64,000 bases of DNA, taken from NCBI GenBank assembly GCA_020558355.1, contig JAJCKG010000007.1:1-64000 (forward strand), in the 5' to 3' direction. Position 1 is the first letter of the stretch, and every line of letters begins with the position of its first letter. The notes beneath the pieces are model-generated. The model was not told where the DNA came from. It did not search any database and saw only the letters and a list, made by a program, of their open reading frames with translations. Below are positions 40,771 through 48,377 of the stretch, piece after piece. The DNA comes from a bacterium 210820-DFI.6.37. GTDB lineage: Bacteria; Bacillota; Clostridia; Peptostreptococcales; Anaerovoracaceae. The translations under genes and the position numbers were made by a program.

Positions 40771-40799
40771 TTGACAATCCGCCGCCGTCTTCATATAAT
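40771..40799 (+). promoter_or_regulatory. csoR promoter
   Basis: Perfect TTGACA (40771-40776) and TATAAT (40794-40799) with 17-base spacing. The first CsoR-type operator lies just downstream (40812-40827). Confidence 0.88.
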
Positions 40800-40811
40800 T
40801 TTATCATACGC

Positions 40812-40827
40812 ATACCCCTTATCGTAT
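40812..40827 (+). promoter_or_regulatory. CsoR-type operator 1
   Basis: ATACCCCTTATCGTAT, with ATAC/GTAT arms and a C-rich left half. It lies at about +7 to +22 of the csoR promoter, so bound repressor would block early elongation. It matches two sites before the downstream ATPase gene. Confidence 0.75.
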
Positions 40828-40841
40828 CTGGAGGTGAACAA

Positions 40842-41117
40842 ATGAGACAATGTATGGATGCGGACAATCTGCACCGCAGGCTGAAAAAAATCATCGGACA
40901 GGTTCAGGCCATCGACCGGATGGTGGACGAAGACGTCCCCTGTGAAGACGTTCTGGCTCAGATCAACGCGGCAAAGTCCGCTCTTCATAAAGCGGGACAG
41001 GTTGTTCTGGAAGGCCATATACAGCATTGTGTCCGCGACGGTATCAAATACGGCGACGCGGACAAGACGATAGAAAGCTTTACAAAAGCCGTGGAACGCT
41101 TCGCGAATATGAAATGA
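40842..41117 (+). CDS. csoR: CsoR-family metal-sensing transcriptional repressor
   Basis: Small all-helical repressor of the CsoR/RcnR (DUF156) family, 91 residues, beginning MRQCMDADNLHRRLKKIIGQVQAIDRMV. The ligand set Cys34-His59-Cys63 has exactly the spacing of Cu(I)-sensing CsoR (25 then 4 residues), which argues against RcnR, FrmR or CstR. It is followed after a terminator by a metal P-type ATPase sharing the same operator sequence. That partner is not a typical copper ATPase, so the metal is uncertain. Confidence 0.9.
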   Translation: MRQCMDADNLHRRLKKIIGQVQAIDRMVDEDVPCEDVLAQINAAKSALHKAGQVVLEGHIQHCVRDGIKYGDADKTIESFTKAVERFANMK

Positions 41118-41124
41118 GTCTTTG

Positions 41125-41166
41125 GATCCTAAGCCCAGGTTATGTCGGCATAGGATCTTTTTTTAT
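41125..41166 (+). terminator. csoR terminator
   Basis: 7-bp inverted repeat GATCCTA / TAGGATC (41125-41131 with 41151-41157) followed by TTTTTTT, directly after the csoR stop. Confidence 0.85.
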
Positions 41167-41180
41167 TTTCTTCAAGCCCC

Positions 41181-41210
41181 TTGACAAACCTATACCCCCA
41201 TATGTATATT
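41181..41210 (+). promoter_or_regulatory. Metal ATPase promoter
   Basis: TTGACA (41181-41186) with TATATT (41205-41210, 18-base spacing) or a slightly later TATTAT. Two operator copies overlap or flank it, a layout suited to repression. Confidence 0.7.
41192..41207 (+). promoter_or_regulatory. CsoR-type operator 2
   Basis: ATACCCCCATATGTAT, lying within the -35/-10 spacer of the ATPase promoter. It shares ATACCCC and GTAT with operators 1 and 3. Confidence 0.75.
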
Positions 41211-41216
41211 ATAGCT

Positions 41217-41232
41217 ATACCCCTATAGGTAT
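41217..41232 (+). promoter_or_regulatory. CsoR-type operator 3
   Basis: ATACCCCTATAGGTAT, immediately at and after the predicted transcription start of the ATPase gene. It lies 25 bases (about 2.4 turns) after operator 2. Confidence 0.75.
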
Positions 41233-41290
41233 ATAAAATCACTTACTATTATCACCCCGCTACCCTATTCATACATAAGGAGGTTTTTCT

Positions 41291-43174
41291 ATGACCGGGC
41301 TTATCGAAAAACTGGAACACGTCCTGGAGCTGGGCGGAACCAAAAAAGATATCGTATTTCTCATCCTTTCCGCAGCGGCGCTGCTGATCAGCATCTTTGA
41401 TCTTCTCCCGCTTCCCTTTGACGCGGCCTGGGTCGCCATTATACTCTGCGGCCTGCCCATTATTCTGGAAGCAATCATCGGACTGATTACAGCTTTTGAT
41501 ATCAAAGCCGATGTCCTTGTATCTCTGGCCCTCATCGCGTCACTCTGCATCGGCGAAGATTTTGCCGCGGGCGAGGTTGCTTTTATTATGCAGATCGGCG
41601 CGCTTTTAGAGGATCTGACTGTAGCCAGAGCAAGGGCGGGCATTGAAAAGCTGGTTCGCCTTACGCCGCAGACAGCAAGAGTCCTTACGGAAAAAGGAGA
41701 ACGTACCATTCCCGCGGCTCAGGTCCAGGTGGGGGATATTCTCAGAGTTCTTCCCGGTGAAAGCGTTCCTGTTGACGGAATCATCACTTCCGGCCAGACC
41801 TCTGTAAACCAGGCCGTTATGACCGGTGAGTCGCTTCCGGTGGACAAAACCATCGGCGACGAAGTTTCCAGCGGCACAGTAAATCAGTTCGGAGCTTTTG
41901 AAATGAAAGCCGCGAAGGTTGGAGAGGACAGTTCCATTCAGCGCATGATCCGCCTGGTGCAGTCCGCCGACGCGGACAAGGCAAAGATCGTCAGTCTGGC
42001 AGACAGATGGGCCACCTGGATCGTTGTCATCGCTTTGACCGCCGCACTTTTAACCTGGCTGATTTCCGGTGAGATCATCCGGGCCGTAACGATCCTGGTA
42101 GTATTTTGTCCATGCGCTCTGGTTCTGGCCACCCCTACCGCTATTATGGCCGCCATCGGCAACGCGACCAAGCACGGTTTTCTTGTGCGGGAAGGCGACG
42201 CTCTGGAGCGGTTAGCGGCAGTGCGTAAAATCGCCTTTGACAAAACCGGTACTCTCACTTACGGCAGGCCTCAGGTCGTTGCCGTAAAAAGCTGCTGCCC
42301 GGATTACACGGAAACCCGTGTCTATACCCTGGCGGCTTCCGCGGAGCAGCTTTCTGAGCACCCGCTTGGAAAAGCGATTGTCCGCTGCCGCAAAGAGCAG
42401 CTGCAGGACGAGGTGCCTCAGGCTCAGCAGTTTTCCATGCTTCCCGGCCGGGGTGTTTCGGCTCATGTCCAGGGGCTTTCCATCCTTGCGGGCAACAGGG
42501 AGCTTCTGCTGGAGCGTGAAATTCCTCTGAAAAGCGCTGTGCTTTCCGAAGCAGAGCAGTATCGAAAGGAAGGCTGCACGGTTATCTATGTTGCCGCTTC
42601 CGGGCAGCTGATCGGCTATATCGCCTTGTCCGACACCCTTCGGGAGGAAAGCGGAGAAATGATCGCAAGACTGGACGCGCTTCAGGTTCAGCCTGTCCTT
42701 CTGACAGGTGACCATGAAAGCGCCGCTGTCACCATTGGTAGCCAGCTTCACATCAAAGAGATCCACGCGGGCTGTCTGCCGGAAGATAAGCTGGAGTGGA
42801 TCGGTTCCTATCAGAAGAAAAAGGAAGCGGTCTGCATGATCGGTGACGGCATCAATGACGCTCCCGCTCTGAAAAAAGCGGACGTGGGAATTGCCATGGG
42901 CGGAATCGGAAGCGACATTGCTGTGGACGCGGCGGATATCGCTCTGGTGGATGACGAGGTAAAGGAGCTTCCTCACCTGCTGGCCCTGTCGAAACGAATG
43001 ATGCTGACCATCAAATGTAATCTGTCCTTTTCCATGGGTTTGAATTTCCTCGCGATTATTCTGGCCATTACGGGAATCCTCAATCCGGTAGTAGGCGCTC
43101 TGGTGCATAACGCGGGTTCCGTCCTTGTTATTATCAATTCGGCGCTTCTGCTGAAATGGCGGAAGAAGATGTAG
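41291..43174 (+). CDS. Heavy-metal P1B-type ATPase without N-terminal metal-binding domain
   Basis: Metal-pumping ATPase of 627 residues. Landmarks are TGES (residues 178-182), the transport motif CPC (273-275), the phosphorylated DKTGT (Asp317), the HP motif SEHPLGKA and GDGINDAPAL. There is no N-terminal HMA domain. The last membrane helix reads ALVHNAGSVLVIINSALLL, which is not the Cu+ pattern and has HN where Zn/Cd pumps usually have an acidic residue. The transported metal therefore cannot be assigned. It follows csoR and carries two csoR-like operators in its promoter, so it is probably derepressed by the metal it exports. Confidence 0.9.
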   Translation: MTGLIEKLEHVLELGGTKKDIVFLILSAAALLISIFDLLPLPFDAAWVAIILCGLPIILEAIIGLITAFDIKADVLVSLALIASLCIGEDFAAGEVAFIMQIGALLEDLTVARARAGIEKLVRLTPQTARVLTEKGERTIPAAQVQVGDILRVLPGESVPVDGIITSGQTSVNQAVMTGESLPVDKTIGDEVSSGTVNQFGAFEMKAAKVGEDSSIQRMIRLVQSADADKAKIVSLADRWATWIVVIALTAALLTWLISGEIIRAVTILVVFCPCALVLATPTAIMAAIGNATKHGFLVREGDALERLAAVRKIAFDKTGTLTYGRPQVVAVKSCCPDYTETRVYTLAASAEQLSEHPLGKAIVRCRKEQLQDEVPQAQQFSMLPGRGVSAHVQGLSILAGNRELLLEREIPLKSAVLSEAEQYRKEGCTVIYVAASGQLIGYIALSDTLREESGEMIARLDALQVQPVLLTGDHESAAVTIGSQLHIKEIHAGCLPEDKLEWIGSYQKKKEAVCMIGDGINDAPALKKADVGIAMGGIGSDIAVDAADIALVDDEVKELPHLLALSKRMMLTIKCNLSFSMGLNFLAIILAITGILNPVVGALVHNAGSVLVIINSALLLKWRKKM

Positions 43175-43175
43175 C

Positions 43176-44573
43176 TCAGCGTTTTTTCTTTCCGTTTTTC
43201 TTCAGGGAAAGCGCGGCTCCGGCGCCGCAGGCCCCGGCAAAAATAAGAAAGGCGCTTCGCATGGTTTTTACCAGCAGCTCAGGCGGCGCGTCGCTCAGTG
43301 TCTGCTCTCCCATATAACGGCTTACCAGCAATGTGATCAGCACCATGCTCGCGGTATGTCCAATGGACCGCATGGTGGCCAGAATGGAGGACGCTACGCC
43401 GTAATCCTTTGTCTCGACACAGGCCATAACCGCATTGGTGTTGGGCGAAGAGAAGAAGGCGAAGCCGGTTCCGGTGACCACAAGGGCCGCCAGGATCATC
43501 CACAGAGGCGTATCGGTTCCCACAAAGGCGAAGAGCAGCACTCCGGCGGCGCACAGCCCCATTCCCAGGGAGGCCAGTATAAAGGGAGACCGCCGGTCCG
43601 ACAATTTTCCTGTATACGGGGAAAGCAGGGCCATCAGCGCTGGCTGAACGATCAGAATGACCCCCGCGGTCTGGGAGCTAAAGGCCATAACCTCCTGCAG
43701 ATAGATGGACAGCAAATATCCGACGGAAAAGATGGCTCCGTAATTGATCAGCGCCGCCAGATTGGAAAAGCTGTACGCCAGATTGTTTTTAAACACGCGG
43801 ACCTGCATTACCGGAGAGGCCGCTTTCAATTCGCGGAAGACAAAAAGCGGCCCCATAGCCAGACCGCAGCCCGTCACAAGCAGGCTCTTTGGATCCAGTG
43901 AAAATTCGGAAAGGCCGTATAAGGTCAGTACGATCATGCCGATATAAAGGAGGTTTCCCGCCGCGTCATAATCTTTTGAAAAGGCGGCTGACGCAAAGCC
44001 TTCCGCCCTTTTATCTTTCGGAAGTTTTTTCCAGGCAATCAGCAGAACCGCGAACCCTACCAGCGCGGTAAGTATAAAGATGGATCTCCATCCCAGATTA
44101 TAATTCAAAAATCCGCCCGCTACCGGCCCCGCTGAAAGCCCCACATAATTGGAAGCAATGGAATATCCCAGGACCTTGCCTCTGTCCTTTTCCGGAAAGG
44201 CGCTGATCAGCACGGCTGTATTGGTACTGAAAATCATGGCCCCGCCGATTCCCTGCGCAATCCTGAGCAGGATCAGCATCCACATGGAAAAGCCCAGAGC
44301 AGCGCCCGCCGAGCTGAGGCTGAAAAGCAGAATACCCATCACCAGAATTCGTTTTCTTCCGGTCAGATCCGCAATACGCCCGAAAGGGACAGAAAGAGCC
44401 GCTACAGTAAGCATATACGCCGTTACCAGCCAGCCTACGGAGCTGGCGCTCGCATGAAAGTCGCTTCCTATATCGGGAATGGAAAGATTGAGGGCGCTCC
44501 CGGTAAAGGTGGTAATGAAGGTAGTAGTGACCACCACAAAAATCGTTGTTTTCTGTTCTTTTTCATATTTCAT
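43176..44573 (-). CDS. MFS drug/metabolite exporter (DHA2-like)
   Basis: Major-facilitator transporter of about 465 residues and 12-14 helices. Motif A is GRIADLTGRKRILVMG. The motif-C-like antiporter signature region is SNYVGLSAGPVAGGFLNYNLGWR, and a second half starts at SFSNLAALINYG. This pattern fits DHA2/EmrB-type multidrug or metabolite exporters. The frame opens at 44729, but the first 50 residues are not transporter-like and run across the divergent promoter, so I start at MKYEKEQKTTIF (44573). An ATG at 44609 is an alternative. Its stop lies one base from the convergent ATPase stop. The substrate is unknown. Confidence 0.85.
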   Translation of the reverse strand: MKYEKEQKTTIFVVVTTTFITTFTGSALNLSIPDIGSDFHASASSVGWLVTAYMLTVAALSVPFGRIADLTGRKRILVMGILLFSLSSAGAALGFSMWMLILLRIAQGIGGAMIFSTNTAVLISAFPEKDRGKVLGYSIASNYVGLSAGPVAGGFLNYNLGWRSIFILTALVGFAVLLIAWKKLPKDKRAEGFASAAFSKDYDAAGNLLYIGMIVLTLYGLSEFSLDPKSLLVTGCGLAMGPLFVFRELKAASPVMQVRVFKNNLAYSFSNLAALINYGAIFSVGYLLSIYLQEVMAFSSQTAGVILIVQPALMALLSPYTGKLSDRRSPFILASLGMGLCAAGVLLFAFVGTDTPLWMILAALVVTGTGFAFFSSPNTNAVMACVETKDYGVASSILATMRSIGHTASMVLITLLVSRYMGEQTLSDAPPELLVKTMRSAFLIFAGACGAGAALSLKKNGKKKR

Positions 44574-44628
44574 GCGTTTAGTATGTGTATTTCCGCCTGA
44601 ATTAAACATCCCCCGCGGCTGCTGAAAA

Positions 44629-44657
44629 TTGACAAGCTTCGTCTGAAACTTTATAAT
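44629..44657 (+). promoter_or_regulatory. Promoter of the PAS-domain gene
   Basis: TTGACA (44629-44634) and TATAAT (44652-44657) with exactly 17 bases between, 30 bases before the start codon. Confidence 0.9.
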
Positions 44658-44687
44658 TAAAACAGGTGAAGGTTCAGGAGAAAAACA

Positions 44688-45521
44688 ATGGACAAAAACA
44701 TATTCCGTGATTTTGAAAACAACAGGCAATATACGATGGAACGGCTGGATGGTATTTCATCTGCCGTGGTTCTTTTTATGGTATCAGATGAAATCAAATT
44801 CCTGCATTTCAATCTGGCCGCAGACAAACTGTTTGGCTACGAAAAAGGCGGCCTTTCCGCGCTGACTCAGAAAGACGCTCTGTCCATCTTCCACCCCGAC
44901 TATGTGGATCGTCTTTACAGCGAGATCATTGCGACTATGCGGGATGGAAAGCTCTTTAACTATGACTGCCGGATCCTGTGCCGCGACGGAAGCTATCAGT
45001 GGACTAAGCTGTCGGCGCAGCTGGCCCGCCAAAGGGAAGGCGGCAGGCTTTATTTTCATGGTGTTCTGACACCGATTCCCGCTCCTTTAGACAGTATTCT
45101 CAAGGGCTGTCACTACCTTATCGCAGCCGGAGAAGCGGCAGACCGCGGCGTTCTTCTTGGCCTCATCGAGCAAATGGGAGGAACCTGCGATATAACGGAT
45201 AATGGTCTGGATGCGCTGGATCTTTTTACCGGCTCCGGGCAGCAGGATTACCGCGGCATTTTTATCGGCTCCCGTCTCAGTGTACTCAACGGGTTTGAAC
45301 TGGCAAAGGATATCCGCCACTGCGATCATCCCTCAGGCGCGTGTATCCCGCTCATCCTTTTGGTTTCCGCCTCTGATCATGAGACGGTTCAGGCCGCGCG
45401 GGATATCGGGATCGATACCTTTCTGAAAAAACCACTGGACCAGGAGGAAGTCTCCGGGCTTTTAAAAGCTCTGAAACAGCCGGCCCATTCTTCCCCGCAG
45501 CCAGGTAGAAATCGTGTCTGA
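44688..45521 (+). CDS. PAS domain plus degenerate receiver-domain protein
   Basis: A 277-residue cytoplasmic protein with an N-terminal PAS domain (about 17-130, ending in DGSYQWTKLSAQLARQ...GRLYFHGV). The C-terminal half (about 140-262) has the fold pattern of a response-regulator receiver. The phosphoacceptor position reads IFIGSRLSVLNG, with Gly194 where Asp is required, while Ser227 and the KP pair (Lys248-Pro249) remain. It therefore looks like a pseudo-receiver that cannot be phosphorylated there. There is no kinase, GGDEF or DNA-binding domain. It is expressed alone from a consensus promoter and its last 60 bases overlap the convergent gene. The function is unknown. Confidence 0.8.
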   Translation: MDKNIFRDFENNRQYTMERLDGISSAVVLFMVSDEIKFLHFNLAADKLFGYEKGGLSALTQKDALSIFHPDYVDRLYSEIIATMRDGKLFNYDCRILCRDGSYQWTKLSAQLARQREGGRLYFHGVLTPIPAPLDSILKGCHYLIAAGEAADRGVLLGLIEQMGGTCDITDNGLDALDLFTGSGQQDYRGIFIGSRLSVLNGFELAKDIRHCDHPSGACIPLILLVSASDHETVQAARDIGIDTFLKKPLDQEEVSGLLKALKQPAHSSPQPGRNRV

Positions 45522-46304
45522 TATTTCTCTGGACGTCAAGGGATGTTTTCGATCTTCAAAAGTGAGTATGAGATTATCATTTACGCAAATCCCTGCTTCT
45601 TTATAGGCCATCAGCTTGGAGGCATTCTTCAGGACGTATTCCGGATCTTCCATTTTTCCCAGATGCTCCCAGTATCGCAATTTCCGATCCCTGGGCCTCA
45701 GAAGAATGAAATCAGGCGAATACCGCCTTCCATTTATTTCTATAACCGCGTCATAACGAAAAGGAATCTGGTAATCAGAAAGATGATCGATAATCATTGC
45801 TTCCGCTTTGGAGCGGGCTTTAATGCCGCAAAGGGTTTCGTGAACCAGATTCTCCGGATGCGAAGTATTTTTTTCGTATTCCCGGCCGGCCCATTCCCTC
45901 AGAAACAGGTCCGGGTAAAGCCAAGACTCCGCGCCTTTCTTTCCTTGCTGATACGCGCAAGATAATGTTTTCATAACCTGCTCCGGCTCAAAGGGCAGCA
46001 GGTTTTCAAGCGCCCTCTCCAAAACAGCAATATTTTTATTCAGTATAGGAAGGCTTTTTTTAATAAACTGCCGACGGGTTAATTGAGAGATCAAACTGGC
46101 GTCCGCAGGGATCCTTTGGTTTAGATAACGGTTTATCTTTTTTCCATTCCTGCGAAAGCTATGATAAAAGTAGCAGGAACTCTTATTTTTTCGCATGGTT
46201 AGACTTCCTTCCGGAAGCTCTGACAGGCTTTTTTGAAAATCCCTCTTCATTCTGGTCAGCTTTTCCAAAGCGTCTTTTAGTTCTTCCTGTATTCCCTGTA
46301 TCAT
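45462..46304 (-). CDS. Uncharacterised protein with nuclease-like C-terminal domain
   Basis: I do not recognise a named family for this 280-residue protein. The N-terminal 120 residues are helical and basic (ELKDALEKLTRMKRDFQKS; a YFYHSFRRNGKKINRYL segment). The C-terminal part shows RSKAEAMIIDHLSDYQIPFRYDAVIEI...SPDFILLRPRDRKLRYWEHLG, with spacing of E...D...ExxG that resembles PD-(D/E)XK nuclease folds. That is a suggestion, not an assignment. A TTTACA/TATAAT promoter (17 bases) and AAAAGG site precede it. Its 3' end overlaps the PAS gene by 60 bases. Confidence 0.6.
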   Translation of the reverse strand: MIQGIQEELKDALEKLTRMKRDFQKSLSELPEGSLTMRKNKSSCYFYHSFRRNGKKINRYLNQRIPADASLISQLTRRQFIKKSLPILNKNIAVLERALENLLPFEPEQVMKTLSCAYQQGKKGAESWLYPDLFLREWAGREYEKNTSHPENLVHETLCGIKARSKAEAMIIDHLSDYQIPFRYDAVIEINGRRYSPDFILLRPRDRKLRYWEHLGKMEDPEYVLKNASKLMAYKEAGICVNDNLILTFEDRKHPLTSREISDTISTWLRGRMGRLFQSF

Positions 46305-46342
46305 AATCCTTTTCTCTCAAAATAGTTAGGTGAATTACACCA

Positions 46343-46371
46343 ATTATAAGATGGAAGTCAGAATATGTAAA
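46343..46371 (-). promoter_or_regulatory. Promoter of the nuclease-like gene
   Basis: TTTACA (46366-46371) and TATAAT (46343-46348) with 17-base spacing on the minus strand. Confidence 0.7.
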
Positions 46372-46775
46372 GAAATATTTTACAAATATGTAATTTAAAG
46401 TATTATTTTCGCCGCAGAGGACTTTGGGCATTCTATTTTTTGTAATATTATGTAAATTTTGTTCCCAATTAAAAAATCCATAAAGAAAGGGAACACATTG
46501 CCTGCTCATTTGCAGTTTGCATTCCTTGCCATGGGCTTTTTTGATTGTCGAAACCAGTTGAAATCAGTCGAAATTGATCGAAAATCTAAAACCTATAGCC
46601 CTTTTTTTGCCAGCATTCCGCTTTTTCGCAGGCTGAGCGCTGAATTTTTGTTCCCTAAAGCAGAAAAAAATAAAAGCGGGAGCAAATTTTCTATATATTT
46701 CCATTTTCTCGCTGCCTGACAGATCCGGGACTTTCATCCGCTTCCTGCTGCCTGACAGATCCGAAACTTTCACAC
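46372..46775. other. Non-coding region with short tandem repeats
   Basis: About 400 bases without a credible gene. Two features stand out. Four 10-base units (TCGAAACCAG, TTGAAATCAG, TCGAAATTGA, TCGAAAATCT) lie at 46548-46587. A 36-base-period direct repeat with 24 of 27 bases identical lies at 46711-46737 and 46747-46773. A GTG-started frame of 69 codons on the minus strand covers the second feature but starts right after a terminator without a ribosome-binding site, so I do not call it a gene. Confidence 0.55.
46711..46773. repeat. Two-copy 27-base direct repeat, 36-base period
   Basis: GCTGCCTGACAGATCCG followed by GG or AA and ACTTTCAY is present twice with 3 mismatches. The 36-base period keeps the reading frame. 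Confidence 0.85.
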
Positions 46776-46805
46776 GTAAAAAAAGCGGCTTTTGGCAAAC
46801 CGCTT
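46776..46805 (-). terminator. spoIVA terminator
   Basis: AAGCGG / CCGCTT stem (46783-46788 with 46800-46805) just after the spoIVA stop, followed by TTTTTTT on the minus strand. Confidence 0.8.
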
Positions 46806-46812
46806 CTTTTTC

Positions 46813-48291
46813 TTATATTACAATGCAAATAAAATATTCTTTTCCTTCATCGCTGATCTTTTGCAGGGATTTCTGCACTTTGACCCTTATATGCTCCGGT
46901 ACTCCCGCCAGCTTGCTCTGCATCTGCTCGGCTACCATGTCATAGAGGGTTTTTCCGAAAATATTGGTTTCCCATATTTTCTCCGGCTCGTTTTCAAACT
47001 GGGTCAGCAGATGCTTTGCCAGGTCCTCTGACTGCTGCTCAGAGCCTACGACCGGAGCCACTTCTGTTGTAATATCGGTCCGGATAATATGCAGGCTCGG
47101 CGCGGTGGCAGTCAGACGAATGCCGCATTTGCTGCCTTCCTTAAAGACTTCCGGCTGCCCTAAAACCATTTCTGTCAGCTTTGGCTGGACAATGCCGTAG
47201 CCGGTGGCTTCTACCTGCTCCAGCGCGCCCTTTACTTTATCATAGGATTTCTTCGCGGCGGAGAATTCTCGAAGCAGGCGGAAAAATTCATAATCGTTTT
47301 CCACCTTTTCATCCATCAGTTCTTCAATGACCTTATAAAAGAGACTGTCATCCAGCTTCACCTCTATGACGGCCCTGCCAGTTCCCAGATCCATATCGGC
47401 TACATGGGCATTCTGAATGATCTGCCCGTCTGACAGGCTGCCCGTAGTCTTTTGAATGTCCTCCGCGTTTTCAAAGCTCTGAGCCCAGGTACGGATGCTT
47501 TCGATAACAGAGGCCTTGATCCAGTGGTCGTTTTCCAGGCCTTCTACAAAGCCGGGCAGCTGAAAGGATATTTCACTGACAGGGAACTGATACAATACCT
47601 TTTCTATGATCTGATTCAATTCGCCCGCGTTCATCCTCGCACAGTTGACCGCTATGGCCGGAACTCCATATGTCCTTTGCATTCCGTCCGCCAGAGCCTT
47701 TGCCTTTTCTGATCCGGGGTCCGTAGAGTTGACCACAACCGCGAAGGGCTTTTTCAGCTCCTTCAGCTGACGGATCACTTTCTGCTCCGCTTCCTCATAA
47801 TTTTCTCTCGGAATTTCCGATGTAGTTCCGTCCGTAGTCACGACAATTCCGATCGTAGAATGCTCCTCAATGACCTTTCGCGTCCCTCTTTCTGCCGCTT
47901 CCTCGAAGGGGATCTTCTCGTCATCCCAGGGAGTATCTACCATTCTGGCTTTGCCGTCTTCCACATGGCCCAGCGCCTGCGGAACTAAATATCCCACACA
48001 GTCCACAAGACGCACCCGGCAGTTCATATTTCCCGGCATAGTAAGATCCACAGCCTCAGCCGGAACAAACTTCGGCTCAGTTGTCGTAATGGTCCTGCCG
48101 GAACCGCTTTGCGGCATTTCATCCAGCAGCCGCTGTCTGGCATAGACATTTTTCATATTCGGCACTACTAAGAGATCCATAAACCGCTTGATAAATGTGG
48201 ATTTTCCTACGCGGACCGGACCGACAACGCCTATATAGATATCACCCTGGGACCTTTTAGCAATGCTTTCATAGATATTTAAACTTTCCAA
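46813..48291 (-). CDS. spoIVA: Stage IV sporulation protein A (spore-coat ATPase)
   Basis: Morphogenetic ATPase that polymerises on the forespore surface and anchors the coat. The N-terminal domain shows IGVVGPVRVGKSTFIKRFM (Walker A), GRTITTTEPKFVPAEAV and the Sensor/Walker B region VRLVDCVGYLVPQALGH. The C-terminal polymerisation domain follows, ending GKEYFICIVI. The frame extends upstream, but GGGAGG lies nine bases before a TTG at 48291. That start gives 492 residues beginning with LESLNIYESIAKRS, the same length as the B. subtilis protein. It is the last gene after gpsA and miaB, and the start is preceded by a possible sigma-E promoter. Confidence 0.95.
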   Translation of the reverse strand: MESLNIYESIAKRSQGDIYIGVVGPVRVGKSTFIKRFMDLLVVPNMKNVYARQRLLDEMPQSGSGRTITTTEPKFVPAEAVDLTMPGNMNCRVRLVDCVGYLVPQALGHVEDGKARMVDTPWDDEKIPFEEAAERGTRKVIEEHSTIGIVVTTDGTTSEIPRENYEEAEQKVIRQLKELKKPFAVVVNSTDPGSEKAKALADGMQRTYGVPAIAVNCARMNAGELNQIIEKVLYQFPVSEISFQLPGFVEGLENDHWIKASVIESIRTWAQSFENAEDIQKTTGSLSDGQIIQNAHVADMDLGTGRAVIEVKLDDSLFYKVIEELMDEKVENDYEFFRLLREFSAAKKSYDKVKGALEQVEATGYGIVQPKLTEMVLGQPEVFKEGSKCGIRLTATAPSLHIIRTDITTEVAPVVGSEQQSEDLAKHLLTQFENEPEKIWETNIFGKTLYDMVAEQMQSKLAGVPEHIRVKVQKSLQKISDEGKEYFICIVI

Positions 48292-48330
48292 AACAAAAAA
48301 CCTCCCTGTGCCTTCTACTTGTAAATTAAT

Positions 48331-48361
48331 ACAGTATATTAGAGAGGTTTGCTGTTTATTC
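48331..48361 (-). promoter_or_regulatory. Possible sigma-E-type promoter of spoIVA
   Basis: In the 86-base gap between miaB and spoIVA the minus strand has GAATAAA (48355-48361) and TATACTGT (48331-48338), 16 bases apart, a partial match to sigma-E elements. spoIVA is a sigma-E gene in B. subtilis. The match is weak. Confidence 0.35.
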
Positions 48362-48377
48362 AACTCTTTTTGAAAAT

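Noticed and set aside
46548..46587. CRISPR array
   Set aside because: Units of 10 bases with no spacers and no cas genes nearby.
46564..46773. Small gene of 69 codons encoding a repeated peptide MKV.DLSGS
   Set aside because: The frame starts with GTG directly after a terminator and has no ribosome-binding site, so I treated it as a repeat.
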